Made by a program: the position numbers and the translations under genes
Part shown: piece after piece, positions 23,950 through 33,978 of the stretch
Layout of the letters: each line of letters opens with the position of its first letter
Position numbering within the stretch: position 1 is the stretch's first letter
NCBI GenBank assembly: GCA_018267475.1
Contig: JAFDYI010000012.1
Span: 62,001 to 126,000, forward strand
Direction: 5' to 3'
Length of the DNA stretch: 64,000 nucleotides
From: Bacteroidota bacterium
GTDB taxonomy: Bacteria > Bacteroidota > Bacteroidia > B-17B0 > Aurantibacillaceae
Notes under the pieces: model-generated
Seen by the model: the letters and a program-made list of their open reading frames with translations, nothing else
What the model was told of the DNA's origin: nothing
Databases searched by the model: none

Positions 23950-25470
23950 TTAATGTTCTAACTCTAAGATGCGGCTGGTACGCGCGCGTACGGTGTTACA
24001 TAACTCTTTGTTTTCGGCTAACGAAACTCCATAAGAAGGAATCATTTCTTTTAATTTATTTTGCCATTCGGGGTGTTGCATGTTTTCTTTAAAACATTTT
24101 TTCAGCAATTCCAGCATGATATGCACCGATGTAGAAGCTCCGGGTGAGGCTCCCAGTAAGGCGCTCAAGCTTCCATCGGCAGCAGCGACTACTTCGGTGC
24201 CAAACTCCAAAACCCCTCCTACTTTTTCATCTTTTTTAATAATTTGCACCCGTTGCCCGGCTTCTTCCAAGGTCCAATCTTCGATACGAGCCGTAGGCAC
24301 AAACTTTTGTAAGGCAGCCAAACGTTCTTCGGGCGATTGCCGCACCTGCTCAATTAGGTATTTGGTAAGCGGTATGTTGTGCAAGCCCGCCGACATGATA
24401 GGCACTAAGTTATCTACTTGCAGCGAGGCAGGCAAATCCATCAAGGAGCCGTGCTTTAAAAACTTAGTAGAAAAGCCCGCATAAGGGCCAAACAACAAAG
24501 CCTTTTTTCCATCAATGATGCGGGTATCTAAATGCGGCACCGACATAGGCGGTGCCCCTACTTCGGCTTTACCATATACCTTGGCAGCGTGTTGTTGTAT
24601 TACGGTTTCATTTTTGCATACCAACCATTGCCCGCTTACCGGAAATCCACCAAAGCCTTTGCCTTCGGGTATTTCGGCTTTTTCTAATAAAGGTAAAGCA
24701 CCACCACCAGCACCAATGAAAATAAATGGAGTTTCGTGTGTTTTTTTCTCGTGTGTTTGTATGTTTTTTGCTTCAAACTCCCAGCCCCCATGCTCTTTTT
24801 TTTCTAGAAAAACAATCTCGTGGTTTAAGAAAAGACGGACCCCTTCTTGAGCTAATAAATGTTTAAAAAGATGACGGGTTAGTTCTCCAAAATTCATATC
24901 CGTACCCAACGCCATTTTAGTGGCCGCTAAAACCTCCTCGTTAGACCTGTTTTTCATAATGAGCGGAAACCACTTTTTTAATGTTTCATGTTCTTCCGAA
25001 AAAACCATTCCCTCGTAAAAATGATGTTTAGACAAAGATTCAAAGCGTTTTTTTAGATAGGCTGCATTTTCTTTTCCCCACACAAAGCTATGATGAGGTA
25101 CCGAGTGAATGAATGTCTTGGGATTATCTATGTATTTTTTTTCGATTAAATAAGCCCACAATTGTTTAGAAAGCTCAAACTGCTCTGTTATTTTTAATGC
25201 TTTCGATATATCAATAGAGCCGTCTTCTTTTTGTGGGGTATAATTTAATTCACAAAAGGCTGAGTGTCCGGTTCCGGCATTATTCCAGGCGTCAGAGCTT
25301 TCGGCGGCAATGCTATCTAGGCGCTCATAAATTTCAATTACTAAGTTGGGTTGCAGCTCTTTTAAAAAAAAACCAAGTGTGGCACTCATGATGCCGGTGC
25401 CAATAAGCACCACATCGGGTTTAGAAACAGCTTGATGGTGGGCGTGAAACACATGCGATAAATGCGACAT
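23950..25470 (-). CDS. mqo: Malate:quinone oxidoreductase
   Basis: A 506-residue FAD enzyme that oxidises malate to oxaloacetate and passes electrons to the quinone pool (menaquinone here). The Rossmann start is DVVLIGTGIMSATLG, and the Mqo hallmarks AGTGHSAFCELNYTP, GTDMNFGELTR and LGASPGASTSVHIMLELL are present at normal length. It lies on the cytoplasmic face of the inner membrane. It links functionally to mqnA and nuoJK in this window. Confidence 0.96.
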   Translation of the reverse strand: MSHLSHVFHAHHQAVSKPDVVLIGTGIMSATLGFFLKELQPNLVIEIYERLDSIAAESSDAWNNAGTGHSAFCELNYTPQKEDGSIDISKALKITEQFELSKQLWAYLIEKKYIDNPKTFIHSVPHHSFVWGKENAAYLKKRFESLSKHHFYEGMVFSEEHETLKKWFPLIMKNRSNEEVLAATKMALGTDMNFGELTRHLFKHLLAQEGVRLFLNHEIVFLEKKEHGGWEFEAKNIQTHEKKTHETPFIFIGAGGGALPLLEKAEIPEGKGFGGFPVSGQWLVCKNETVIQQHAAKVYGKAEVGAPPMSVPHLDTRIIDGKKALLFGPYAGFSTKFLKHGSLMDLPASLQVDNLVPIMSAGLHNIPLTKYLIEQVRQSPEERLAALQKFVPTARIEDWTLEEAGQRVQIIKKDEKVGGVLEFGTEVVAAADGSLSALLGASPGASTSVHIMLELLKKCFKENMQHPEWQNKLKEMIPSYGVSLAENKELCNTVRARTSRILELEH

Positions 25471-25590
25471 AATAAAAAATTTTTACAAAGGTACGCGCCT
25501 CTTGCATACCAAATATCATATTAGAATTAATTAACATAATCTTGTTTAAACTACGTGTTGCCCTTGTTTTACACGGAACTTGAAATTCCG

Positions 25591-25598
25591 TACTTTTG
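25591..25598 (+). promoter_or_regulatory. -7 box (TACTTTTG) for the glucosaminidase gene
   Basis: It ends 9 bases before the ATG at 25608, so the transcript is probably leaderless or nearly so. Confidence 0.55.
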
Positions 25599-25607
25599 GT
25601 ACAACCC

Positions 25608-26537
25608 ATGCAACGTGTTTTTTTGATAGGATTATGGCTTGCTACGAGTTCGGTTTTTTCGCAGCCTTCTGAAAAAAAACTACGCCCGGAAGACTACATT
25701 GCACGCTACAAAGAAGACGCCGTAAAAGAAATGTATTTGTACGAAATACCGGCCAGTATCACTTTAGCTCAGGGTATGTTGGAAAGCGGCAACGGAAACA
25801 GCGCCCTCTCGGTTTATGCTAACAACCATTTTGGAATAAAATGTCATAAAGACTGGGCGGGACCAACCTACACACTAGATGATGATGAGAAAAACGAATG
25901 TTTTCGTAAGTATAAAAGCGCACTGGATTCATATACCGACCACTCTAAATTTCTTAGAAACCGAGAGCGTTACGCCTTTCTGTTTGAATTGCAAAAAACC
26001 GATTACAAAGGTTGGGCTAAAGGGCTGAAAGAAGCGGGTTACGCCACACATCCAAAATATGCTGAGCAACTTATTGATTTAATAGAGCAATATAAATTGT
26101 ATGAACTGGATAAAGAAGTGGCTCTAAGTCTGCGCACATTAAAAGGAAAAACACCGCAGGTAAAAATGAATTTAAGGCAGGTGATGCGTTTTAACCGTAC
26201 GAAGTTCATCATTACAAAACCGGAAGATTCGTTTTTTAAAATAGCGTCTGATTTTAATATAGATTTGAGCGATTTGATGCGTTACAACGATTTTTCTAAA
26301 GGCGAAAAATTAATTCCGTATCAAAAGCTATATGTGGAGGCTAAACGCCGTAAGGCCCTAGAACCTTATCATGTAGTTACTATCGGAGAAACCATGAAAG
26401 GCATTTCGCAATTACACGGTATTCGATTAAATTCTTTGTATCGAAAAAACAGAATGAAAATAGGCGATGCCGAACCAAAAACCGGAACCGTTTTGTATTT
26501 GCGTAAGCGCAAACCTAAGCACCAGGCTGCTCCATAA
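25608..26537 (+). CDS. Exported glucosaminidase with two LysM domains
   Basis: A 309-residue peptidoglycan hydrolase. A signal peptide (to about residue 18, VFSQ) leads to a family 73-like glucosaminidase domain (about 35-165) with ITLAQGMLESGNGNSAL around the catalytic Glu, NHFGIKCHKDWAG, and YTDHSKFLRNRERYA. Two LysM-like modules follow (about 200-245 and 255-305), which bind glycan chains. Its last 23 bases overlap the convergent aroQ gene. ATG 25608 is favoured by the promoter position. Confidence 0.92.
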   Translation: MQRVFLIGLWLATSSVFSQPSEKKLRPEDYIARYKEDAVKEMYLYEIPASITLAQGMLESGNGNSALSVYANNHFGIKCHKDWAGPTYTLDDDEKNECFRKYKSALDSYTDHSKFLRNRERYAFLFELQKTDYKGWAKGLKEAGYATHPKYAEQLIDLIEQYKLYELDKEVALSLRTLKGKTPQVKMNLRQVMRFNRTKFIITKPEDSFFKIASDFNIDLSDLMRYNDFSKGEKLIPYQKLYVEAKRRKALEPYHVVTIGETMKGISQLHGIRLNSLYRKNRMKIGDAEPKTGTVLYLRKRKPKHQAAP

Positions 26538-26943
26538 GCCATCGCACAGCCAAGTCGTAGCTTTGTAAGCCAAAACCCGAAATAGAACCTTTGCAGTGTT
26601 TACCCACAAAAGAAACATGGCGATATGTTTCTCGTGCAAATATATTGCTTATGTGTACTTCTACTACCGGAATGGATAAGGCGGCTACCGCATCTGCTAT
26701 GGCAATAGAAGTATGTGTGTAAGCACCTGCATTTAAAACAACACCTTGGTACACGTTGTTTGCTTGGTGCAAGGCATTAATTAATTCACCTTCTACATTG
26801 CTTTGCGTGTAATGAATAGATGCTGTTGGAAATTTTTGTTGCAACGCAATTACATACGATTCGAAACGGGTGCTACCGTATATTTCAGGTTCTCTGTTTC
26901 CTAATAAATTTAGGTTTGGTCCGTTTAAAATAAGAAGATTCAC
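26515..26943 (-). CDS. aroQ: Type II 3-dehydroquinate dehydratase
   Basis: A 142-residue dodecameric shikimate-pathway enzyme. LILNGPNLNLLGNREPEIYG carries the Asn/Arg/Tyr active-site lid, NVEGELINALH and VVLNAGAYTHTSIAI the substrate loop, and VEVHISNIFARE the catalytic His. The product feeds chorismate, the MqnA substrate. Its 3' end overlaps the glucosaminidase gene tail to tail by 23 bases. Confidence 0.96.
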   Translation of the reverse strand: MNLLILNGPNLNLLGNREPEIYGSTRFESYVIALQQKFPTASIHYTQSNVEGELINALHQANNVYQGVVLNAGAYTHTSIAIADAVAALSIPVVEVHISNIFARETYRHVSFVGKHCKGSISGFGLQSYDLAVRWLMEQPGA

Positions 26944-26964
26944 GCTTCAAAAGTATAAAATAAT

Positions 26965-28935
26965 TTACATTCTTAACCCAATAAGCGTTACATCGTCGGT
27001 TTGCTCTATGTTGCTGCGCCAGCTTAAAAAAGATTGGGTAAAAATAAGGCGCTGCTCTTCTATGCCTTTGTGGGCGTTTTCAGTCATGAGTTTTTTTAGG
27101 GCTTTGCTGCTAAACTTTTTGTTGTTGTCGCCGCCAAACTGGTCGGCATAGCCATCGGTAAGCAAGTACAGGGTATCATTTTCTGCCAATGTTAATTCTT
27201 GCTGGCTAAAAGGTTTTTCGTTTTCATACTGACCAATGGGCTGTTTGTCTGGTTTGAGTTCTTGCAGTTCGCCTTGCGCATTGCTTATGTATAGCGGCCT
27301 GTTGGCTCCGCTGTATTGTATGTGCTTGCGGTTGTTTTTGTTGATGCGTATCAGGCAAATATCCATACCGTCGCGTATTTTTTCTTCGCTTTTGCCTAAT
27401 TGTTCTAATACCAAACGACGGGTAGCATCTAATATGGCGTGGGTTTCGGTTTGTTTTTCTTCTAACACGGCTTTGCTAAGGGCGCTGCTGCACACCACGC
27501 TTACCATAGCACCCGGCACGCCGTGGCCGGTACAATCGGCAGCGGCAAGGTATATGTAGTTATGGGTTTCTTCCAACCAATAAAAATCGCCTGCTACAAT
27601 ATCTTTGGGTTGATACAATACAAAACTATGAGGTAACAGTGTTTGCCATTTTTTTGGGTTGGGCAGTATGGCATTTTGTATGCGTTTGGCGTAGGTAATG
27701 CTGTCGGTTATTTCTTTGTTTTTTTCTTCTACTAAGTGTTTTTGACGATACACCTCTTCTTTTTGCTTGGAAATAATTTGGTTGGCCTCACGTTGGGCTT
27801 TTAACCCTCTGAAAATAAAAAAAGAAAACAGTAAGGCTAAAACCAAACCACCCACAATAAAATAAGATACTAGCTTTTGCTGCTTGTTTTCTTGCTGGAG
27901 TAGTTTGTTTTCTTGCTCTTTTTTTTCACGTTCATATTTGTTTTGAAAGTCTGACGCTTGAGCAAAATTTTCTGTGTTCACAATAGAATCTTTTATTTTT
28001 TTGTGTTTAATAAAGTATTCATAAGCCATTTGATAATCCCCTGTTTCGTACCCTATGTCTGATATAGAAAGGTACGTGTCGGATACACGAATAATATCCC
28101 CTATTTCTTGAGCTATAGTTAGGCAAGAGTCGTAGTAAAGCAACGCCTTTTTGTTTTCTTTTTCATAACTCAATACGCGCCCTACGCAATTGTAATAGTC
28201 AAGCAAATCATCAGTGTTGGGTTTTTTATTTAATAGTTCTTTTACTCTTGCCAAGTATTGCTTTGCAGCGCGGAAATGGAATAAATCAGCTTGCACAATA
28301 GATATTCTGTTTAGGATAGAAATAAGAGCATTGGTATCATTATTTATTTCGTTGTAATGAAGTGCTTGTAGGTAATAAAAAAGAGCTGTATCTAAATATA
28401 TTTTTTCGTCTTCTGTTTTTTGATAGGCTATATTTCCAATATTACCTAATACAGCCGCTACTCTTTTCGTATTTCCTAATCGACTAAAAAGTTGTAAGGT
28501 TTTTTTGTAAAAATTTAATGCTGCTAACCCTTGTCTTTGTAACGCATAACAATTACCGATAGCGTTATAGCATAAGGCAGATAATTCTATGTATTTGTTT
28601 TTATCTGCTTTTTTTACAGCGTTAATTAAGTGGGATATAGCTTGAATGTAATTTGCTTTACGGGTATATATAATTCCTAAATTACGTTCAGCAATTATGC
28701 TTAATCTTTCTGATAGCACATAACGGCTTTTATCAAAGGCTGCCTGTGAGCATATAAGCGCGGCATCAATGTTGCTATTGGCATATTGGTGAGATAATTT
28801 ATCTAAATAAATAACGGCATTACTGTCTGCTTTCATTTTAGATATTTCTCCTCTAAGGCTATCTATATCTTGGGCTTGAATAGTTCCTAAAAAAAATAAA
28901 CCAATCAAAAAAATAAAGTAAAAACCCGTTTTCAT
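26965..28935 (-). CDS. TPR-sensor SpoIIE/PP2C-type phosphatase
   Basis: A 656-residue protein with a signal peptide, a periplasmic TPR array (about 30-340) of the two-component-sensor kind, a membrane helix (SYFIVGGLVLALLFSFFIF, near 365-385), a coiled coil with KEITDSITYAKRIQNAILP, then a SpoIIE phosphatase domain. Metal motifs are AGDFYW, ADCTGHGVPGAM, LLTDGYADQFGG and EQTDDVTLIG. It is closely similar to the shorter protein at 10265. A 3' stub of a third relative lies just upstream. ATG 28935 gives a standard signal peptide. Confidence 0.92.
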   Translation of the reverse strand: MKTGFYFIFLIGLFFLGTIQAQDIDSLRGEISKMKADSNAVIYLDKLSHQYANSNIDAALICSQAAFDKSRYVLSERLSIIAERNLGIIYTRKANYIQAISHLINAVKKADKNKYIELSALCYNAIGNCYALQRQGLAALNFYKKTLQLFSRLGNTKRVAAVLGNIGNIAYQKTEDEKIYLDTALFYYLQALHYNEINNDTNALISILNRISIVQADLFHFRAAKQYLARVKELLNKKPNTDDLLDYYNCVGRVLSYEKENKKALLYYDSCLTIAQEIGDIIRVSDTYLSISDIGYETGDYQMAYEYFIKHKKIKDSIVNTENFAQASDFQNKYEREKKEQENKLLQQENKQQKLVSYFIVGGLVLALLFSFFIFRGLKAQREANQIISKQKEEVYRQKHLVEEKNKEITDSITYAKRIQNAILPNPKKWQTLLPHSFVLYQPKDIVAGDFYWLEETHNYIYLAAADCTGHGVPGAMVSVVCSSALSKAVLEEKQTETHAILDATRRLVLEQLGKSEEKIRDGMDICLIRINKNNRKHIQYSGANRPLYISNAQGELQELKPDKQPIGQYENEKPFSQQELTLAENDTLYLLTDGYADQFGGDNNKKFSSKALKKLMTENAHKGIEEQRLIFTQSFLSWRSNIEQTDDVTLIGLRM

Positions 28936-28959
28936 TATACAATAATACAAAAAATGTTG

Positions 28960-29028
28960 CACTCTAACGCCAAATGCTGTTATATTGTCGGTTTGTTCTG
29001 TACTTTTTCACTTGCTTGAACGCCAATT
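28960..29028 (-). pseudogene. 3' remnant of a SpoIIE-type phosphatase gene
   Basis: Read on the minus strand this stretch translates as INWRSSK, a stop, then KSTEQTDNITAFGVRV. It aligns with the last residues of the intact paralogue (SWRSNIEQTDDVTLIGLRM) with an insertion and an in-frame stop. It lies 25 bases upstream of that intact gene and 22 bases after the DUF6913-like gene. No other part of the phosphatase is left. Confidence 0.55.
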
Positions 29029-29049
29029 TATCCCCTTCCGGGCAGAGCA

Positions 29050-31604
<2,555 letters not shown>

Positions 31605-31690
31605 CTATTTTTAATAGGTTACTAAGATAGGGAATGATTTTTGTTTCCTAAAAACAAGCTTTTTCTTTCTTCTATTTCCCGTAAAAATGG

Positions 31691-31698
31691 TATTTTTG
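31691..31698 (+). promoter_or_regulatory. -7 box (TATTTTTG) for yebC
   Basis: A TAnnTTTG match 21 bases before the ATG at 31720. It lies downstream of an alternative in-frame start at 31687 and so excludes that start. Confidence 0.55.
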
Positions 31699-31719
31699 AA
31701 AAAATTTTTTACATACACA

Positions 31720-32433
31720 ATGGGACGCATATTTGAAAAACGAAAGCACACCATGTTTGCTCGCTACGCTAAGATGGCAAAAGTATTTACGCGCATAGGA
31801 AAAGACATTGCTATGGCTGTAAAAGCCGGAGGCCCTAATCCCGATACTAACGCGCGCTTACGCATCTGCATTCAAAATGCGCGGGCGGCTAATATGCCTA
31901 AAACAAATGTAGATGGCGCCATTAAACGCGCTTCGGATAAAGATACCTCCAACTACGAAGAAGCCATTTACGAAGGATACGCTCCGCACGGGGTACCTGT
32001 GTTGGTAGAGTGCACCACCGATAACCCTACCCGCACCGTAGCCAACGTGCGCATGTACTTTACGCGCAACGGCGGAACGTTAGGTACGAACGGCTCGGTA
32101 AGTTTTATGTTTGAACGAAAAGCCCTATTCAAAATATCCTCCGAAAATCTAAATAAAGATGAAATAGAGTTTGAACTGATAGACTTTGGCGCCGAAGACT
32201 TTACTTGGGATGAAGAGCACCGCGAGCTTATTATACAAACACCCTTCGCCGAATTTGGCGCGATGCAAAAAGCATTAGAAGATAAAAAAATTGAAATAAA
32301 AGAAAGCTCTAAGGTTTTTATTCCTACTACATACAAAGAACTAAACGACGAACAAGAGGCCGAAGTGCTTGCTATGATAGAAAAAATGGAAGATGATGAT
32401 GATATTGTAGCCGTATATCACAATGCAAAATAA
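31720..32433 (+). CDS. yebC: YebC/PmpR-TACO1 family protein
   Basis: A 237-residue protein with the three-domain YebC fold. The N-terminus FARYAKMAKVFTRIGKDI, AKAANMPK-like ARAANMPKTNVDGAIKRAS and YEGYAPHGVPVLVECTTDN are diagnostic, and ACFMFERKAL-like SFMFERKALFKI marks domain 3. Members act as transcription factors or relieve ribosome stalling at polyproline. The usual YebC start context (MAGHSK-type) is replaced by MGRIFEKRKHTM, the variant typical of Bacteroidota. Confidence 0.94.
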   Translation: MGRIFEKRKHTMFARYAKMAKVFTRIGKDIAMAVKAGGPNPDTNARLRICIQNARAANMPKTNVDGAIKRASDKDTSNYEEAIYEGYAPHGVPVLVECTTDNPTRTVANVRMYFTRNGGTLGTNGSVSFMFERKALFKISSENLNKDEIEFELIDFGAEDFTWDEEHRELIIQTPFAEFGAMQKALEDKKIEIKESSKVFIPTTYKELNDEQEAEVLAMIEKMEDDDDIVAVYHNAK

Positions 32434-32459
32434 AAATGCGCTGGTAATAGAAAAAAGCG

Positions 32460-32467
32460 TATCTTTG
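32460..32467 (+). promoter_or_regulatory. -7 box (TATCTTTG) ahead of the small ORF-yidD pair
   Basis: A perfect TAnnTTTG match 10 bases before the ATG at 32478. Confidence 0.6.
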
Positions 32468-32477
32468 AATTGAAATT

Positions 32478-32717
32478 ATGAGTTTGTATAGAAAGAAGAT
32501 CCTTTTTTTTGCATCGGTTCTTACCTTTGCGTTTGTCGTTTTTTTTACTACGATAAACGATTCTTTTTCGTTTGAAAAAATAGAACCTTCTTTTTTGTTT
32601 TCGTCCTCCGTTAAAAAAGAAGCCGATTTACACCAAGAAAGCAGGGAGCCAGTTTATACTTCTATTTTTAATTTTATTGCAAACTGCAACCCCTTTAAAC
32701 CGAATAAAACACAATAG
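32478..32717 (+). CDS. Small single-pass membrane or exported protein of unknown function
   Basis: 79 residues with an N-terminal hydrophobic segment (KKILFFASVLTFAFVVFFTT) and a polar tail. A perfect promoter box precedes it. It ends in TAG at 32715-32717, and yidD continues in the same reading frame 3 bases later, so the two are separated by one stop codon. I recognise no family. The conserved promoter and tight linkage suggest it is expressed with yidD. Confidence 0.6.
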   Translation: MSLYRKKILFFASVLTFAFVVFFTTINDSFSFEKIEPSFLFSSSVKKEADLHQESREPVYTSIFNFIANCNPFKPNKTQ

Positions 32718-32720
32718 GGT

Positions 32721-32945
32721 TTGTTTAGTCGTTTTTTTAAAAAAATAGCGATAAGCTTAGTACGCTTTTACCAACAAGCTATTTCTCCGCACCTGATGTC
32801 TTCTTGTCGCTACACCCCCTCTTGTTCGCAATATACCATAGAGGCCATTCATAAATACGGCGCCTTAAAGGGCTGTTGGATAGGGTTTAGGCGTATTATA
32901 CGCTGTGCCCCTTGGGGTGGCAGCGGCTACGATCCCGTAAAGTAA
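32721..32945 (+). CDS. yidD: Membrane protein insertion efficiency factor YidD
   Basis: 74 residues containing the YidD core [28 protein letters not shown] and the ending [13 protein letters not shown]. It assists insertion of membrane proteins with YidC. There is no ATG or GTG in frame at the N-terminus. The only usual initiator is TTG at 32721, 3 bases after the in-frame TAG of the preceding ORF. Stop-restart translation or TAG read-through are the alternatives. rpmH and rnpA, common neighbours, are absent. Confidence 0.92.
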   Translation: MFSRFFKKIAISLVRFYQQAISPHLMSSCRYTPSCSQYTIEAIHKYGALKGCWIGFRRIIRCAPWGGSGYDPVK

Positions 32946-32984
32946 TTCTTGTAAAAAAGGTTTGCTCAATATCAAAAGCATTTT

Positions 32985-32992
32985 TACTTTTG
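32985..32992 (+). promoter_or_regulatory. Leaderless promoter (TTG-N20-TACTTTTG) for hldD
   Basis: A TTTG at 32961-32964 and TACTTTTG at 32985-32992 have standard spacing. The ATG at 32997 begins only 4 bases after the -7 box, so the expected start of transcription lies at or inside the start codon. Confidence 0.6.
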
Positions 32993-32996
32993 AAAC

Positions 32997-33965
32997 ATGA
33001 TAATTGTTACAGGTGCTGCCGGCTTTATAGCCAGTTGTTTGGTAAAACAACTTAATGAGATAGGAATAGACAACCTTATTCTATCAGATGATTTTTCTTC
33101 TATAGAAAAAAATAAAAACACAGAGAATGCTCGTTTTTTACAAAAAATACATCGTAATGAATTGCCTTTGTGGATAGAAAAAAAAGCACAAGAAATTTCT
33201 TTTGTGTTTCATATAGGCGCGCGCACCGACACCACCCTTTTTGATATAGCTACTTTTAATGCTTTAAACCTGCATTACACACAAACTTTGTGGAACGTTT
33301 GCGCAACACATCAAATACCTTTTGTGTATGCATCTTCGGCGGCTACTTATGGCATGGGTGAGTACGGCTATGACGATGAAGACGAAAGTATTATAGAAAA
33401 ATTAAAACCATTAAACCCCTATGGCGATAGTAAAAACGACTTTGATAAATGGGCGTTGAAACAAAAAAGCAGTCCGCCTTACTGGGTAGGGTTAAAATTT
33501 TTTAATGTGTATGGCCCCAATGAATATCATAAAGGGCGTATGGCCTCTGTTATTTTTCATGCGTATAAACAAATAAAACAAAACGGGGATGTAAAACTAT
33601 TTCGATCGCACAACCCTCAATATGCAGATGGAGGGCAGTTGCGCGATTTTGTATATGTAAAAGATGTGTGCAGCGTGTTGTTGTTTTTGCTTCAAAATAA
33701 AGTAGGGAATGGTATTTATAATTTAGGCACCGGCACAGCACGCACTTTTTTAGATTTAGCAAAAAATACTTTTAAGGCTTTGCACCTTACCGAGCGCATA
33801 GATTTTATAGACACCCCTGCCGATATTAGAAATAAATATCAGTATTTTACGGAAGCTAAAATGAAAAAATTGATACAAGCAGGCTACACCAAACCTTTTC
33901 ATACTCTCGAAGAGGGGGTAAGTGATTATGTAAAAAATTATTTGCTTACAGAAAAATACTGCTAA
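32997..33965 (+). CDS. hldD: ADP-glycero-manno-heptose 6-epimerase
   Basis: A 322-residue extended SDR enzyme that converts ADP-D,D-heptose to the L,D form for the LPS core. The NAD site is IIVTGAAGFIASCLV. HIGARTDTT, the SSAATYG loop, the catalytic NPYGDSKNDFDKW (Tyr and Lys) and FFNVYGPNEYHKGRMASV are all HldD hallmarks. Its promoter suggests a leaderless mRNA. No other heptose genes are nearby. It converges with the S46 peptidase gene. Confidence 0.93.
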   Translation: MIIVTGAAGFIASCLVKQLNEIGIDNLILSDDFSSIEKNKNTENARFLQKIHRNELPLWIEKKAQEISFVFHIGARTDTTLFDIATFNALNLHYTQTLWNVCATHQIPFVYASSAATYGMGEYGYDDEDESIIEKLKPLNPYGDSKNDFDKWALKQKSSPPYWVGLKFFNVYGPNEYHKGRMASVIFHAYKQIKQNGDVKLFRSHNPQYADGGQLRDFVYVKDVCSVLLFLLQNKVGNGIYNLGTGTARTFLDLAKNTFKALHLTERIDFIDTPADIRNKYQYFTEAKMKKLIQAGYTKPFHTLEEGVSDYVKNYLLTEKYC

Positions 33966-33978
33966 AAGTTTTTGCCTT

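Noticed and set aside
24080-24484. 134-codon plus-strand ORF
   Set aside because: It is antisense to mqo and shows no domain.
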